A DNA stretch of 64,000 nt from Lamellibrachia columna. Taxonomy: Eukaryota; Annelida; Polychaeta; Sabellida; Siboglinidae. The number at the start of each line of letters is the position of its first letter. Position 1 is the first letter of the stretch. A program made the translations under genes and the position numbers. The notes beneath the pieces are model-generated. The model had not been told where the DNA came from. It searched no databases and saw only the letters and a list, made by a program, of their open reading frames with translations. Of this stretch, positions 1 to 11,955 are shown piece by piece. The DNA lies in contig OY759270.1 in assembly GCA_963662155.1 (NCBI GenBank), forward strand, positions 56,334,374-56,398,373, written 5' to 3'.

Positions 1-425
1 CACTTTTATATATACTAGCAAAAATGCCCGTCCCAGGATGGGATAACTTGGTAGTTCATACGTGACAGTCATGATAGCAGTGTTTACCAAATGCCTCAGG
101 CCTATATGCCATCGATACGCTCGAACGTATTACCAGAAACAACCGCGTCACGCACGTGATGCAATACTTGTTGCATGTTCAAAATGTTGAAGGTTCCATG
201 AATTTAGACGCATGGGCATGGATACTTGTGTTGGTTGTAGACTATCTGCTTTCTACTCTCTTTTTATTGTGTATTGGCCCTTGATGTGCGACCTCGGGCC
301 AGTACGTGGGTGCGTGATTTCTACTATTATTAAAATAAACTGCCCATATGGCGCTACGTACTCTCAAACGGTTTACGTACCGAAGTATATGTCGCGGCGT
401 GCGTGGTTTCTAAGATTGTTGGAAG
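1..425. other. Unassigned intronic or intergenic sequence
   Basis: No exon, tandem repeat or transposon end was recognised. A short open frame from 212 has no recognisable domain and runs into the neighbouring MITE, so I do not treat it as a gene. The missing upstream transporter exons are not here as far as I can read. Confidence 0.4.
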
Positions 426-429
426 TTAA

Positions 430-1090
430 CCCATTAGGCCCCAGGATTTTATTAAAACATGCCACCATGTTCCCAGGATTTCTGGCAAATTTCGAGCGAT
501 TTTACCTCCTTGTGTTCAAAAATCTGTAGAAAAAAATATTCAATATTGACAATTACAAGTTGTGTTTATTTTGAAGAGTAGTAATTTCTCCACATGCATG
601 TATACATAGAAATAGGATATATTAATAAAATGTTGACATTTGATCACAATTTGCAAAGACAAAATAGTACATTTGTTAAAACATTGAAAGTTGCGACTGA
701 CATTTGACAATGATCCCATGCTATAACCCTATGCAACTCAGCGAAGAAAATGTAGCTATATGGCTTTGCACCAATGAAAACATTATCAAATTCTGACGGT
801 TATTTTTCAGGCTACACCATATTTTATCATGACAAATATAGAAATAAAAATTTAGAGATAGCGTGAACAAAACTGATGAAAATCAAGATTTCCGAAAGGG
901 CAACACATGCATGTAACGAGCTGTTGTTGTTGCAAAATGTATCCGCTAGGGTGTGGCAAAATTTGGTAGCGTTTAGTTCAGTAGTTATTCGCCAGGATTT
1001 CTTTGAATAGTGGGTCCTGTATGCGGCCGTTGGCAGCCGTTCCAGGACTGCACAGAGAGGCCGGCCACAGCCGTTGTGGGGTCTAATGGG
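430..1090. mobile_element. Candidate piggyBac-like non-autonomous element (TTAA-flanked MITE)
   Basis: The element is bounded by TTAA on both sides (426-429 and 1091-1094). Its left end reads CCCATTAGGCCCCA and its right end, reverse-complemented, reads CCCATTAGACCCCA. This is a 14-bp terminal inverted repeat with one mismatch. TTAA target duplication with ends starting CCC is typical of the piggyBac superfamily. No transposase is visible in the 661 bp, so it would be non-autonomous. The superfamily is inferred from ends only; other TTAA-using families such as Kolobok remain possible. Confidence 0.6.
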
Positions 1091-1094
1091 TTAA

Positions 1095-2210
1095 TGTTTT
1101 ACGCAGCGAACATTTGATTTACCATAAAAAATACTAAGAACCCTTGATATATGGGGTATTTCGAAAAATAAAGGCGTTTCGTTTCATTTGTGGGGTCATA
1201 GATTAATCCGTGAAAGTATGGAGCTGAGGTGTTGGCCGTCTAGGAAGAAAACGTGAACATAACCACATATAAACATACATAAAAACATACGCTATCTCAA
1301 TGATAGTTAGATATATCTACATGGTGCGCGGAGCGCTTATGGTGAATTAATTGGAAAACTGGTTAAAGTTTCTCTAGGCTATGGTAAAATCAGGTCCTGT
1401 AAAAATCAGCAAAACTGTTCAGTTCACAGAACCAGATGTCCTGTGACGCTTGGAAACTTTTCGCGTAGACCTTTGGTGTACCATGTTATGAAATCAAAAC
1501 AACCTGTCATGTGTAAAATTGTATACTGTATTTTATTCAGTATTATGTATCACATTGTATTGATCCTGCTTTGAAAATAAATGTTTCAAAACTGTTTGTT
1601 TTTGATGTTTTTTATTTGTTGTTGATGTTCATACATTCTATCTTCAAAGTATTTACTTTCTATCCTCAAAGTATTGATTAGCAAGTGGGCTACATAAGAA
1701 ACTGCCGGGCTACTTCAATTTGCAAGGTTGGTAGCCCGACTGGCTATCTTCCATGAATTGCTAAATCTCACCCCTGCATTACATGTTAACATGTATGCTA
1801 ATACATTGTCCTGTCCACATATATGCATTACATGACAATTTAATAATATTTATGAAACCAACCTCACTAATGCATATTCATTGATATTACAATCCTTTCT
1901 GCCGTTCCGTTTCCCATGTGAGTTTATCAGATAAGGCTGGAAATTTCCTGATTGTTACTGACAAAATTTTCATATGGCATTTAACTAATTTTCTAATTTG
2001 CTTTTTAATCAGTTGATATCGGTTAGAATGTATTTGAATATAATTGATCATAAATTTAGCACTTGAGTGGAATTTCAGTATTTAAAGTAGGTCAACAAAA
2101 AGGATCAGCCAATTTTCACAGACCTACATAATGATTCTTTGTAAGTAAAATAAAGTAGAGGTAATTTATTATGTAACGCTGTATCCAATACTTGGGACTA
2201 TTCAACGTGC
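1095..2210. other. Unassigned AT-rich sequence
   Basis: I see no exon with good splice signals, no tandem array and no clear transposon ends. Short open frames have no recognisable content. Confidence 0.35.
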
Positions 2211-2883
2211 TTTACACTTCACCCCCTGGCAGACTTGTTCCTTTACACTTCAACCCTGGCAGACATGTTCCTTTACACTTCATCCCTGGCAAACCTGTTC
2301 CTTTACACTTCACCCCATGGCAAACCTGTTCCTTTACACTTCACCCCCTGGCAGACTTGTTCCTTTACACTTCACTCCCTGGCAGACCTGTTCCTTTACA
2401 CTTCACCCCCTGGCAGACGTGTTCCTTTACACTTCACCCACTGGCAGACCTGTTCCTTTACACTTCATCCCTGGCAAACCTGTTCCTTTACACTTCACCC
2501 CCTGGCAGACCTGTTCCTTTACACTTCACCCCATGGCAAACCTGTTCCTTTACACTTCATCCCTGGCAAACCTGTTCCTTTACACTTCACCCCCTGGCAG
2601 ACCTGTTCCTTTACACTTCACCCCATGGCAAACCTGTTCCTTTACACTTCACCCCTGGCAGACCTGTTCCTTTACACTTCACCCCCTGGCATACTTGTTC
2701 CTTTACACTTCACCCCCTGGCAAACCTGTTCCTTTACACTTCACCCCTGGCAGACCTGTTCCTTTACATGTCACCCCCTGGCAAACTTGTTCCTTTACAC
2801 TTCACCCCCTGGCAGACCTGTTCCTTTACACTTCACCCCATGGCAGACCTGTTCCTTTACACTTCACCCTCTGGCAGACACCA
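2211..2883. repeat. Minisatellite, unit 29-31 bp, about 22 copies
   Basis: A unit containing CTTTACACTTCACCCC then TGGCAGACCTGTTC repeats head to tail. The number of C residues before TGG and a CCATGG variant differ between copies, so unit length shifts between 29 and 31 bp. All three + frames stay open across much of the array because the unit lacks stops, which makes several long apparent proteins. These are repeat artefacts. It lies upstream of the first visible transporter exon. Confidence 0.95.
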
Positions 2884-2989
2884 ACTTGATTTTTCTGGGA
2901 AGCAATCACCCACACCACAACTACTGCACGAACTGAGATAACATAGAATGAATTAAATTACACTAGCTTTGAAACAGCAACAAGATTGC

Positions 2990-4270
2990 ACTGTTTAAAA
3001 AGGGCGACCCGACAATAATTAACAAGTACAGACCAATTTCCCTTCTACCAGCCATATCAAAAGTATTAAAAAAAATCATGGGCAATCAACTATCTTCCTA
3101 TTTCGAAAGTAAGAAACTTTAAAAAAAATCATTATGGCTTCCGCTCTGGTCACTTGACTGAATTCGCAGCCTTAGAACTATTAGACAGAATAACAACCGA
3201 ACCATAACATATTACTATGTAAATTAAATCATTATGGTATTGAAGGGGTACCTCTGAAACTATATGAAAGCTATTTATCAAATATAACATAATATGTAGA
3301 ATTTGCTGATGTAAAATCAGAAACCTTATCAATAGCAACTGGTGTACCCCAGGGCTCCAATCTTGGACCAATTCTCTTTATTATTTATATAAATGATTTT
3401 TCACATGCCAGCCAAATTTTCAACTTATTTCAACATATCCTATGCAGAAGATACCACTTTGTTAAGTACAATGAGCAATTTCACAAGTGCACATAATGAT
3501 GATGCTGATATACTAATAAATTAAGAACTACAAAATTAATTAATGGCTAGAAATAAATCAACTGTCCCTTAACGTTACAAAATTCATGGTTTACCACATG
3601 CCAAAAAAAATTCAAAACACCTGTTCCTAAAATAAATAATATAATAATAACAAAGGCTGACAATTTTAATTTCTTGGGATTAACTTTGGATACCAAACTA
3701 AATTGGAAAAAACACTCCGAAACTATATCAAACAAATGTTCTAGAATAATCGGTACACTAAATAGGCTTAAACTAATACTGCCTATGAGAATTAAAATTA
3801 TGCTATATAACACGTTACCACATATAAATTATTGTTTAATGACTTGGGGGTTCCAATGTCAAAGAATTAATCAACTTCAGAAACGGGCAATACGAACAAT
3901 AACGTTGAGTAATTTCAATTCACATACTGACCCGCTATTTAAAAAATTAAACTTACTAAAAGTAAGTGATATGATAGCCCTTCAAAAATAAAAAATTTAT
4001 AAATTTATACATAATAAATTACCTACATACCTACAACATTGGCAGATAGCAACAAACTCCAAGATACATGGTCATAATACATGAAACCAAAATAAAATTC
4101 ACATTTATGGTACAAAGCATACTTTTGCAAAATAATGTCTTAAATACAGTTTACCAAATACTATCAACAATACCTCTCAAAGTGTGAAAGACAAACTTTA
4201 TACACACAGTTTACAGGGTTTCATAAATTATGCAAAGTATCATATCATTCAGATTTATGAAAACGTGCAC
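2990..4270 (+). mobile_element. Degenerate non-LTR retrotransposon (LINE) remnant, RT to C-terminus
   Basis: The + strand reads, with frameshifts and stops, as the C-terminal half of a LINE ORF2. It starts with a fingers-domain motif (LFKKGD, then NKYRPISLLP) near 3000-3060. A palm segment (QGSNLGPILF) lies near 3350 and the catalytic box near 3440 has decayed to YAEDTTL from the usual YADD. The downstream domain at 3674-3991 contains LDTKLNWKKH, NYCLMTWG and SHTDPLFKKLNLL. A terminal segment encodes YTHSLQGF near 4200. The same motifs occur in the minus-strand LINE at 60907-63667, so the two are copies of one family. Clade (Jockey- or CR1-group) is not resolved. The copy is dead. Confidence 0.8.
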
Positions 4271-4686
4271 AATCATCAACTGTTATACCTGTACATACTA
4301 CATATATGTGCAATCAACTTCAATGATGTTAGCTACACTCAAACACTATAAATACATTCTCACTTTCTCACCTCACTTACTTGCTATGACATACACCACA
4401 GCAGCATAATAAAACAACAATCCAGGTTTTCATTGACAGTGGACTTTACTACATTTTAATGTTGATAACTTTATATCTATATTCTTTGCTTTACTCAGAA
4501 ACTAAAACAAAAGAATACGACGGGTGGCTCCTATGGTAGCGACTTTTAATAAGTCTGTGGGAGTCTCCATGATCCTCTCTGTATACAGAAATATTTTATT
4601 ACGCACAATTATATGATATATTATTATTATTTAATGCGTGTGCATTTTTGATCTAATAAATTAATCACTTACTAACAATATCCACT
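4271..4686. other. Unassigned spacer
   Basis: AT-rich sequence between a LINE remnant and a minisatellite. Nothing recognised. Confidence 0.3.
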
Positions 4687-5520
4687 GCACCCCAAGCTTA
4701 CCCCCCGCAACACCAGCACATCATCAACTTAACCCCAGCAACACCAGCACATCATCCAGTTACCCACACAACACCAGCACATCATCCACTTACCCACACA
4801 ACACCAGCACATCATCCATTTACCCACACAACACCAGCATATCACCCACTTACCCACACAACACCAACACATCATCCACTTACCCCCACAACACTAGCAC
4901 ATCATCCAGTTACCCCCACAACACCAGGACATCATCCACTTATCCACACGACACCTGCACATCATCCACTTACCCACACAACACCAGCACGTCACCCACT
5001 TACCCACACAACACCAGCATATTATCCACTTACCCACACAACTCCAGCACATCATCCACTTACCCACACAACACCAGCACATCACCCTCTTACCCAAACA
5101 ACACCAGCACATCATCCACTTACCCCCACAACACCAGCACATCATCCACTTACCCCCACAACACCAGCACATCATCCAGTTACCCCCACAACACCAGCAC
5201 ATCATCCAGTTACCACACTACACCAGCACATCATCCACTTACCCCCACAACACTAGCACATCATCCAGTTACCACACCACACCAGTATCATCCAGTTACC
5301 ACACAACACCAGTATCATCCAGTTACCACACAACACCAGTATCATCCAGTTACCACACAACACCAGTATAATCCAGTTACCACACAACACCAGTATCATC
5401 CAGTTACCACACAACACCAGTATCATCCAGTTACCACACAACACCAGTATAATCCAGTTACCACACAACACCAGTATCATCCAGTTACCACACAACACCA
5501 GTATCATCCAGTTACCACAT
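4687..5520. repeat. Two-phase minisatellite: 30-bp units, then 27-bp units
   Basis: From 4687 to about 5270 a 30-bp unit containing ACACCAGCACATCATCCACT repeats about 19 times. From about 5270 to 5520 the array changes to a 27-bp unit containing ACACCAGTATCATCCAGTTA, about ten near-identical copies. The second unit is the first with a 3-bp loss and substitutions, so the array records a switch to a derived monomer that then expanded. The minus strand is open over each block (10-residue and 9-residue repeats), which I regard as incidental. Confidence 0.95.
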
Positions 5521-5614
5521 CATTGTCACTTGAATGTTGTATCTAGTTATTAATTCTCGTTGTTTTGTTCAACTCTGACCCTGTGTTTTTATTGTGCGCA
5601 ATGTTTTGTTTCAG

Positions 5615-5740
5615 TGTTGCTGTCATTTATAAATGGCTATAGTGTGATATGGGCTGCTCGAATACAAGGCGTCTTCACTGTCATCAAAGTATTGGCCCTC
5701 GTCCTTATCATTATCACTGGCATTGTTGTCCTAGCTCAAG
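5615..5740 (+). CDS. SLC7A8-like: SLC7 amino-acid transporter, in-window exon 1 (TM5 region)
   Basis: This 126-nt internal exon follows a pyrimidine-rich acceptor (TTTTGTTTCAG, ending 5614) and ends at CTCAAG before donor GTTTGT. It completes a split codon with TG, then reads LLSFINGYSV, later ARIQGVFTVIKVLALVLI, ending GIVVLAQ plus one base. The order NxYSV, then ARxQ, then KxLALxLI is the signature around TM5 of heteromeric amino-acid transporter light chains (LAT1, LAT2, y+LAT). These are 12-TM antiporters of the APC superfamily that pair with a 4F2hc-type heavy chain at the plasma membrane. An upstream ATG at 5560 is not the gene start, because it lies before the acceptor. Homology is by recognition, not by a search. 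LAT2-like is my best paralogue guess. Confidence 0.88.
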
Positions 5741-5949
5741 GTTTGTCATTCAACTCTCTCTGCCAGGGCAGCACACACCAGAAAATGCATTTATAATGAA
5801 ACCCATTTAAACGTTCCTGCTCAAATAATGTTTTTCACTTATCGCGAAAATTCTAATCTCTAATATTGATTATGACATGCTAGCTCGTTAGGGCAAATGT
5901 GTTAGTTAGTTTTGATGAAATCAGCAAAACATGGCAAAAGTTATTCTGC

Positions 5950-7262
5950 TTCTAGATATACTATAACATAAGGCACAGTTTTACAAGTTCTATTTCTAGA
6001 TATACTCTAACATAAGATATACTATAACATAAGGCACAGTTTTACAAGTTCTATTTCTAGATATACTCTAACATAAGATATACTATAACATAAGGCACAG
6101 TTTCACAAGTTGTTCTGCTTCTAGATATACTATAACATAAATTATACTATAACATAAGATCATAATACCATAAGTTATAACATAAGGCACAGTTTCACAA
6201 GTTGTTATGCTTCTAGATATGCTATAACATAAGATATACTATAACATAAGATATACTATAACATAAGGCACAGTTTTACAAGTTCTATTTCTAGATATAC
6301 TCTAACATAAGATATACTATAACATAAGGCACAGTTTCACAAGTTGTTCTGCTTCTAGATATACTATAACATAAATTATACTATAACATAAGATCATAAT
6401 ACCATAAGTTATAACATAAGGCACAGTTTCACAAGTTGTTATGCTTCTAGATATACTATAACATAAATTATACTATAACATAAGATCATAATACCATAAG
6501 TTATAACATAAGGCACAGTTTCACAAGTTGTTATGCTTCTAGATATGCTATAACATAAGATATACTATAACATAAGATATACTATAACATAAGGCACAGT
6601 TTTACAAGTTCTATTTCTAGATATACTCTAACATAAGATATACTATAACATAAGGCACAGTTTCACAAGTTGTTCTGCTTCTAGATATACTATAACATAA
6701 ATTATACTATAACATAAGATCATAATACCATAAGTTATAACATAAGGCACAGTTTCACAAGTTGTTATGCTTCTAGATATGCTATAACATAAGATATACT
6801 ATAACATAAGATATACTATAACATAAGGCACAGTTTTACAAGTTCTATTTCTAGATATACTCTAACATAAGATATACTATAACATAAGGCACAGTTTCAC
6901 AAGTTGTTCTGCTTCTAGATATACTATAACATAAATTATACTATAACATAAGATCATAATACCATAAGTTATAACATAAGGCACAGTTTCACAAGTTGTT
7001 ATGCTTCTAGATATGCTATAACATAAGATATACTATAACATAAGATATACTATAACATAAGGCACAGTTTTACAAGTTCTATTTCTAGATATACTCTAAC
7101 ATAAGATATACTATAACATAAGGCACAGTTTCACAAGTTGTTCTGCTTCTAGATATGCTATAACATAAAATATACTATAACATAAGATATACTATAACAT
7201 AAATTATACTATAACAAGATCATAATACTATAAGTTATAACATAAGGCACAGTTTCACAAGT
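5950..7262. repeat. AT-rich composite tandem repeat with about 233-bp higher-order unit
   Basis: The base monomer is about 17 bp (ATATACTATAACATAAG). It is interspersed with a conserved spacer reading GGCACAGTTTCACAAGTTGT or a T-rich variant. Blocks beginning at the TATGCTTCTAGATATGC variant recur at about 6527, 6760 and 6993, giving a higher-order period near 233 bp. It lies in the intron after the exon ending at 5740. Confidence 0.92.
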
Positions 7263-7273
7263 TACCTGATCTA

Positions 7274-7526
7274 ATGAGCAAAGGCAATTCGTTTGATGAT
7301 TTCAACAAAAATATGCACTCTTATTTTACAATTTACTTTCATATTTTATCTAAATATCAATCTCGGATTTCTAATTATTTCTTATGCAGAACCATAAATT
7401 CCATAACAAGACAAATATTATACATCTTGGTCCTAACATTGGACATTTACCAGGGCTGAATCCAGGCAAAAAATTTGACTGGTTTCCAACCTTAGCACGC
7501 TAGGGATCCAGGGGCATGATCGCTTC
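7274..7526. other. Unassigned spacer between two arrays
   Basis: About 250 bp of non-repetitive sequence with a short + open frame (7274-7459) that has no recognisable domain or splice context. I do not call it a gene. Confidence 0.3.
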
Positions 7527-10326
7527 AAAGGGCACAAGACCGCACATTGAGTGAGATTGTGCCAGTACCTGTAGTCTGTAAACATAACCTACAGGACTGA
7601 GGTCCATCCTCAAAGGGCACAAGACCGCACATTGAGTGAGATTGTGCCAGTACCTGTAGTCTGTAAGCATAACCTACAGGACTGAGGTCCATCCTCAAAG
7701 GGCACAAGACAGCACATTGAGTGAGATTGTGCCAGTACCTGTAGTCTGTAAGCATAACCTACAGGACTGAGGTCCATCCTCAAAGGGCACAAGACAGCAC
7801 ATTGAGTGAGATTGTGCCAGTACCTGTAGTCTGTAAGCATAACCTACAGGACTGAGGTCCATCCTCAAAGGGCACAAGACAGCACATTGAGTGAGATTGT
7901 GCCAGTACCTGTAGTCTGTAAGCATAACCTACAGGACTGAGGTCCATCCTCAAAGGGCACAAGACAGCACATTGAGTGAGATTGTGCCAGTACCTGTAGT
8001 CTGTAAGCATAACCTACAGGACTGAGGTCCATCCTCAAAGGGCACAAGACAGGACATTGAGTGAGATTGTGCCAGTACCTGTAGTCTGTAAGCATAACCT
8101 ACAGGACTGAGGTCCATCCTCAAAGGGCACAAGACAGCACATTGAGTGAGATTGTGCCAGTACCTGTAGTCTGTAAGCATAACCTACAGGACTGAGGTCC
8201 ATCCTCAAAGGGCACAAGACAGCACATTGAGTGAGATTGTGCCAGTACCTGTAGTCTGTAAGCATAACCTACAGGACTGAGGTCCATCCTCAAAGGGCAC
8301 AAGACAGCACATTGAGTGAGATTGTGCCAGTACCTGTAGTCTGTAAGCATAACCTACAGGACTGAGGTCCATCCTCAAAGGGCACAAGACAGCACATTGA
8401 GTGAGATTGTGCCAGTACCTGTAGTCTGTAAGCATAACCTACAGGACTGAGGTCCATCCTCAAAGGGCACAAGACAGCACATTGAGTGAGATTGTGCCAG
8501 TACCTGTAGTCTGTAAGCATAACCTACAGGACTGAGGTCCATCCTCAAAGGGCACAAGACAGCACATTGAGTGAGATTGTGCCAGTACCTGTAGTCTGTA
8601 AGCATAACCTACAGGACTGAGGTCCATCCTCAAAGGGCACAAGACAGCACATTGAGTGAGATTGTGCCAGTACCTGTAGTCTGTAAGCATAACCTACAGG
8701 ACTGAGGTCCATCCTCAAAGGGCACAAGACAGCACATTGAGTGAGATTGTGCCAGTACCTGTAGTCTGTAAGCATAACCTACAGGACTGAGGTCCATCCT
8801 CAAAGGGCACAAGACAGCACATTGAGTGAGATTGTGCCAGTACCTGTAGTCTGTAAGCATAACCTACAGGACTGAGGTCCATCCTCAAAGGGCACAAGAC
8901 AGCACATTGAGTGAGATTGTGCCAGTACCTGTAGTCTGTAAGCATAACCTACAGGACTGAGGTCCATCCTCAAAGGGCACAAGACAGCACATTGAGTGAG
9001 ATTGTGCCAGTACCTGTAGTCTGTAAGCATAACCTACAGGACTGAGGTCCATCCTCAAAGGGCACAATACAGCACATTGAGTGAGATTGTGCCAGTACCT
9101 GTAGTCTGTAAGCATAACCTACAGGACTGAGGTCCATCCTCAAAGGGCACAATACAGCACATTGAGTGAGATTGTGCCAGTACCTGTAGTCTGTAAGCAT
9201 AACCTACAGGACTGAGGTCCATCCTCAAAGGGCACAATACAGCACATTGAGTGAGATTGTGCCAGTACCTGTAGTCTGTAAGCATAACCTACAGGACTGA
9301 GGTCCATCCTCAAAGGGCACAAGACAGCACATTGAGTGAGATTGTACCTGTAGTCTGTAAGCATAACCTACAGGACTGAGGTCCATCCTCAAAGGGCACA
9401 AGACAGCACATTGAGTGAGATTGTGCCAGTACCTGTAGTCTGTAAGCATTACCTATAGGACTGAGGTCCATCCTCAAAGGGCACAAGACAGCACATTGAG
9501 TGAGATTGTGCCAGTACCTGTAGTCTGTAAGCATAACCTACAGGACTGAGGTCCATCCTCAAAGGGCACAAGACAGCACATTGAGTGAGATTGTGCCAGT
9601 ACCTGTAGTCTGTAAGCATAACCTACAGGACTGAGGTCCATCCTCAAAGGGCACAAGACAGCACATTGAGTGAGATTGTGCCAGTACCTGTAGTCTGTAA
9701 GCATAACCTACAGGACTGAGGTCCATCCTCAAAGGGCACAAGACAGCACATTGAGTGAGATTGTGCCAGTACCTGTAGTCTGTAAGCATAACCTACAGGA
9801 CTGAGGTCCATCCTCAAAGGGCAGAAGACAGCACATTGAGTGAGATTGTGCCAGTACCTGTAGTCTGTAAGCATAACCTACAGGACTGAGGTCCATCCTC
9901 AAAGGGCACAAGACAGCACATTGAGTGAGATTGTGCCAGTACCTGTAGTCTGTAAGCATAACCTACAGGACTGAGGTCCATCCTCAAAGGGCACAAGACA
10001 GCACATTGAGTGAGATTGTGCCAGTACCTGTAGTCTGTAAGCATAACCTACAGGACTGAGGTCCATCCTCAAAGGGCACAAGACAGCACATTGAGTGAGA
10101 TTGTGCCAGTACCTGTAGTCTGTAAGCATAACCTACAGGACTGAGGTCCATCCTCAAAGGGCACAAGACAGCACATTGAGTGAGATTGTGCCAGTACCTG
10201 TAGTCTGTAAACATAACCTACAGGACTGAGGTCCATCCTCAAAGGGCACAAGACAGCACATTGAGTGAGATTGTGCCAGTACCTGTAGTCTATAAACATA
10301 ACTTACAGGACTGAGGTCCATCCTCA
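7527..10326. repeat. Highly homogeneous 85-bp tandem array, about 33 copies
   Basis: Starting with CAAAGGGCACAAGAC, an 85-bp unit repeats with almost no divergence for 2.8 kb. Sporadic differences are single-base changes shared by adjacent copies, for example AAGACC in the first two and AATAC in three consecutive copies near 9060-9240. One copy near 9344 lacks 6 bp. Divergence rises only at the right edge (10200-10326). Because 85 is not a multiple of 3, the overlapping 76-residue minus frames are artefacts, not genes. Homogeneous centre and diverged edge suggest recent expansion or unequal exchange. Confidence 0.97.
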
Positions 10327-10589
10327 AATGGCACACGTTTATCACCGCCCCCTGTTTACTGACCACATCTGCCCATTGACAATCATTGTGGATGCATTTT
10401 AGCAAAGTTCTATTTGACATAAATCAAGGACGTTGTCATGTTGCACCCAATAGCATCCAGGGCTCACACCAGTTACACAAAATTACACAAAATCGAATAA
10501 ATTATTTGTCATTATAAATGCACTTAAAAAATTCAAATCAATTATACCATTTCAATTGCAATTGCAGATGCTTTGTGTGGAAATCTGTT

Positions 10590-10875
10590 TATTCCAAATG
10601 TTTATTCTGTATTAATTATAATGGTGTGTGTGTTGATGTATATGTGTTTATTCTGTATTAATTATAATGGTGTGTGTGTTGGTGTATATGTGTTTATTCT
10701 GTATTAATTATAATGGTGTGTATGTTGGTGTATATGTGTTTATTCTGTATTAATTATAATGGTGTGTATGTTGGTGTGTATGTGTTTATTCTGTATTAAT
10801 TATATTTATAATGGTGTGCGTGCATGCATGCGTGCGTGCGTGTGTGTTTGTTTATTCTGTATTAATTATATTTTG
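10590..10875. repeat. About 46-bp minisatellite, 5-6 copies, with TG-rich end
   Basis: Units containing TGTGTTTATTCTGTATTAAT followed by TATAATGGTGTGTGTG repeat from about 10590. The last unit includes a (GTGC)n/(TG)n stretch near 10817-10845. Intronic. Confidence 0.9.
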
Positions 10876-11111
10876 TATACGATTGATAAAACTGTGTGAG
10901 ACAACAGCACTTCTGATAGGTTTGATCAGGTAAAGTTTGTGACATGAAAATGTACTGTAATTAATCATAATTGTCACTGCTGCAATTAGATCAAATAAAT
11001 CAGTTACAATGAGACATAATTTTGAAACCACAATCAGTTACTGTAATCAATTAAAATTACAGTCTGATCATCTTTCTAGACTCGAATGATGTCACAGTTT
11101 TCCACTTGTAG

Positions 11112-11211
11112 GAGGTTACACCAACTTCGCGGATGCATTTGCTGAGTCGACCACAAAGCCAGGGAAGATTGCTATAGCCTTCTACTCCGGACTCTTCTCT
11201 TATGCTGGCTG
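11112..11211 (+). CDS. SLC7A8-like: SLC7 amino-acid transporter, in-window exon 2 (TM6 substrate site)
   Basis: This 100-nt exon lies between acceptor CCACTTGTAG (ending 11111) and donor GTGGGT at 11212. It starts with GA, which completes the glycine codon begun by G at 5740. It reads [12 protein letters not shown], then [13 protein letters not shown], ending with TG of a split tryptophan codon. [11 protein letters not shown] is the unwound TM6 motif that lines the substrate site in this family. The phenylalanine and tryptophan are kept, while the GGW of LAT1/LAT2 is AGW here. The following residue (next exon) is Asp, which I recall from y+LAT proteins, where LAT1/LAT2 have Asn. Substrate class is therefore uncertain. 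Confidence 0.92.
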
Positions 11212-11219
11212 GTGGGTAC

Positions 11220-11955
11220 AACAGCTATCATGTGACATCAAATGATACACTGTGTATTGTATGGCTTGACTGTATGCTGTCACATGACATCATGTGATAC
11301 ACTGTCTGTCGTATGACTTGCCTGTATCAAATGAATGCAAGTCAATGTCCTCTGACTTGAGTTGCATCTAAAACGAGGCAGTGTCAAATGATCTTTCATT
11401 GTTGATTTACTGATTTTGTTAAAGTGAAACAATTCATGGTTTTGGGCCTATGCACATAACCATTTGTACCTACAATAAAGAATATCATGCCAGTGGTTTA
11501 CTAAGAAAAACTTGTTGAACACACAACATCTTAAATTCATGGGCCACGCCATACTGTTAGATAACCCTAGGTCACGAGTGCATGTAATCTGGTGATATTT
11601 GCACATCATATGAAAATCTAAAACTCAACTTATGCAACATATTTTGGTCTTTGTTTACTTAAATTTCGCCTGTTTATTGGTCACCCAGTATAATTGAGAT
11701 TTGACCAGAATCTCTTTTAGAACACAATCTGAGAAAAGCCCTAGCGTGATATTCTTGATTGTAGTTACAAATGATTAGTTTTATTAACTCTAGGTTCACT
11801 GCTCACAAACCATACATTTTGTTTCATTTTAAAATATATGAAAATTTGATTCTTTTTACTCATCGATTGATGTCAACTTGTTGTTGGAGGATGTTGATAT
11901 GTCTGTTTTTATTGATTTTGCATTAACCTGGTGATATTCTTTCTTACTATGTTTC
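11220..11955. other. Intronic sequence, mostly unassigned
   Basis: About 15 bp after the donor at 11212 there is a degenerate two-copy repeat of about 65 bp (around ATCATGTGACATCA and ACATGACATCATGTG, 11226-11340). Nothing else was recognised up to the next array. Confidence 0.4.

Noticed and set aside
2192..2941. Repeat-rich secreted or structural protein gene
   Set aside because: Three overlapping + frames are open over the same minisatellite, with variable unit length and no flanking exon signals.
5560..5614. ATG at 5560 as the start of the transporter gene
   Set aside because: A strong acceptor (TTTTGTTTCAG) ends at 5614 and the protein before it (MFCSTLTLCFYCAQ) does not resemble the family. 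TM1-TM4 must lie upstream, outside the window.
7527..10326. CRISPR-like array
   Set aside because: The 85-bp units are contiguous with no unique spacers and no cas genes, and the context is eukaryotic. The same applies to all other arrays.
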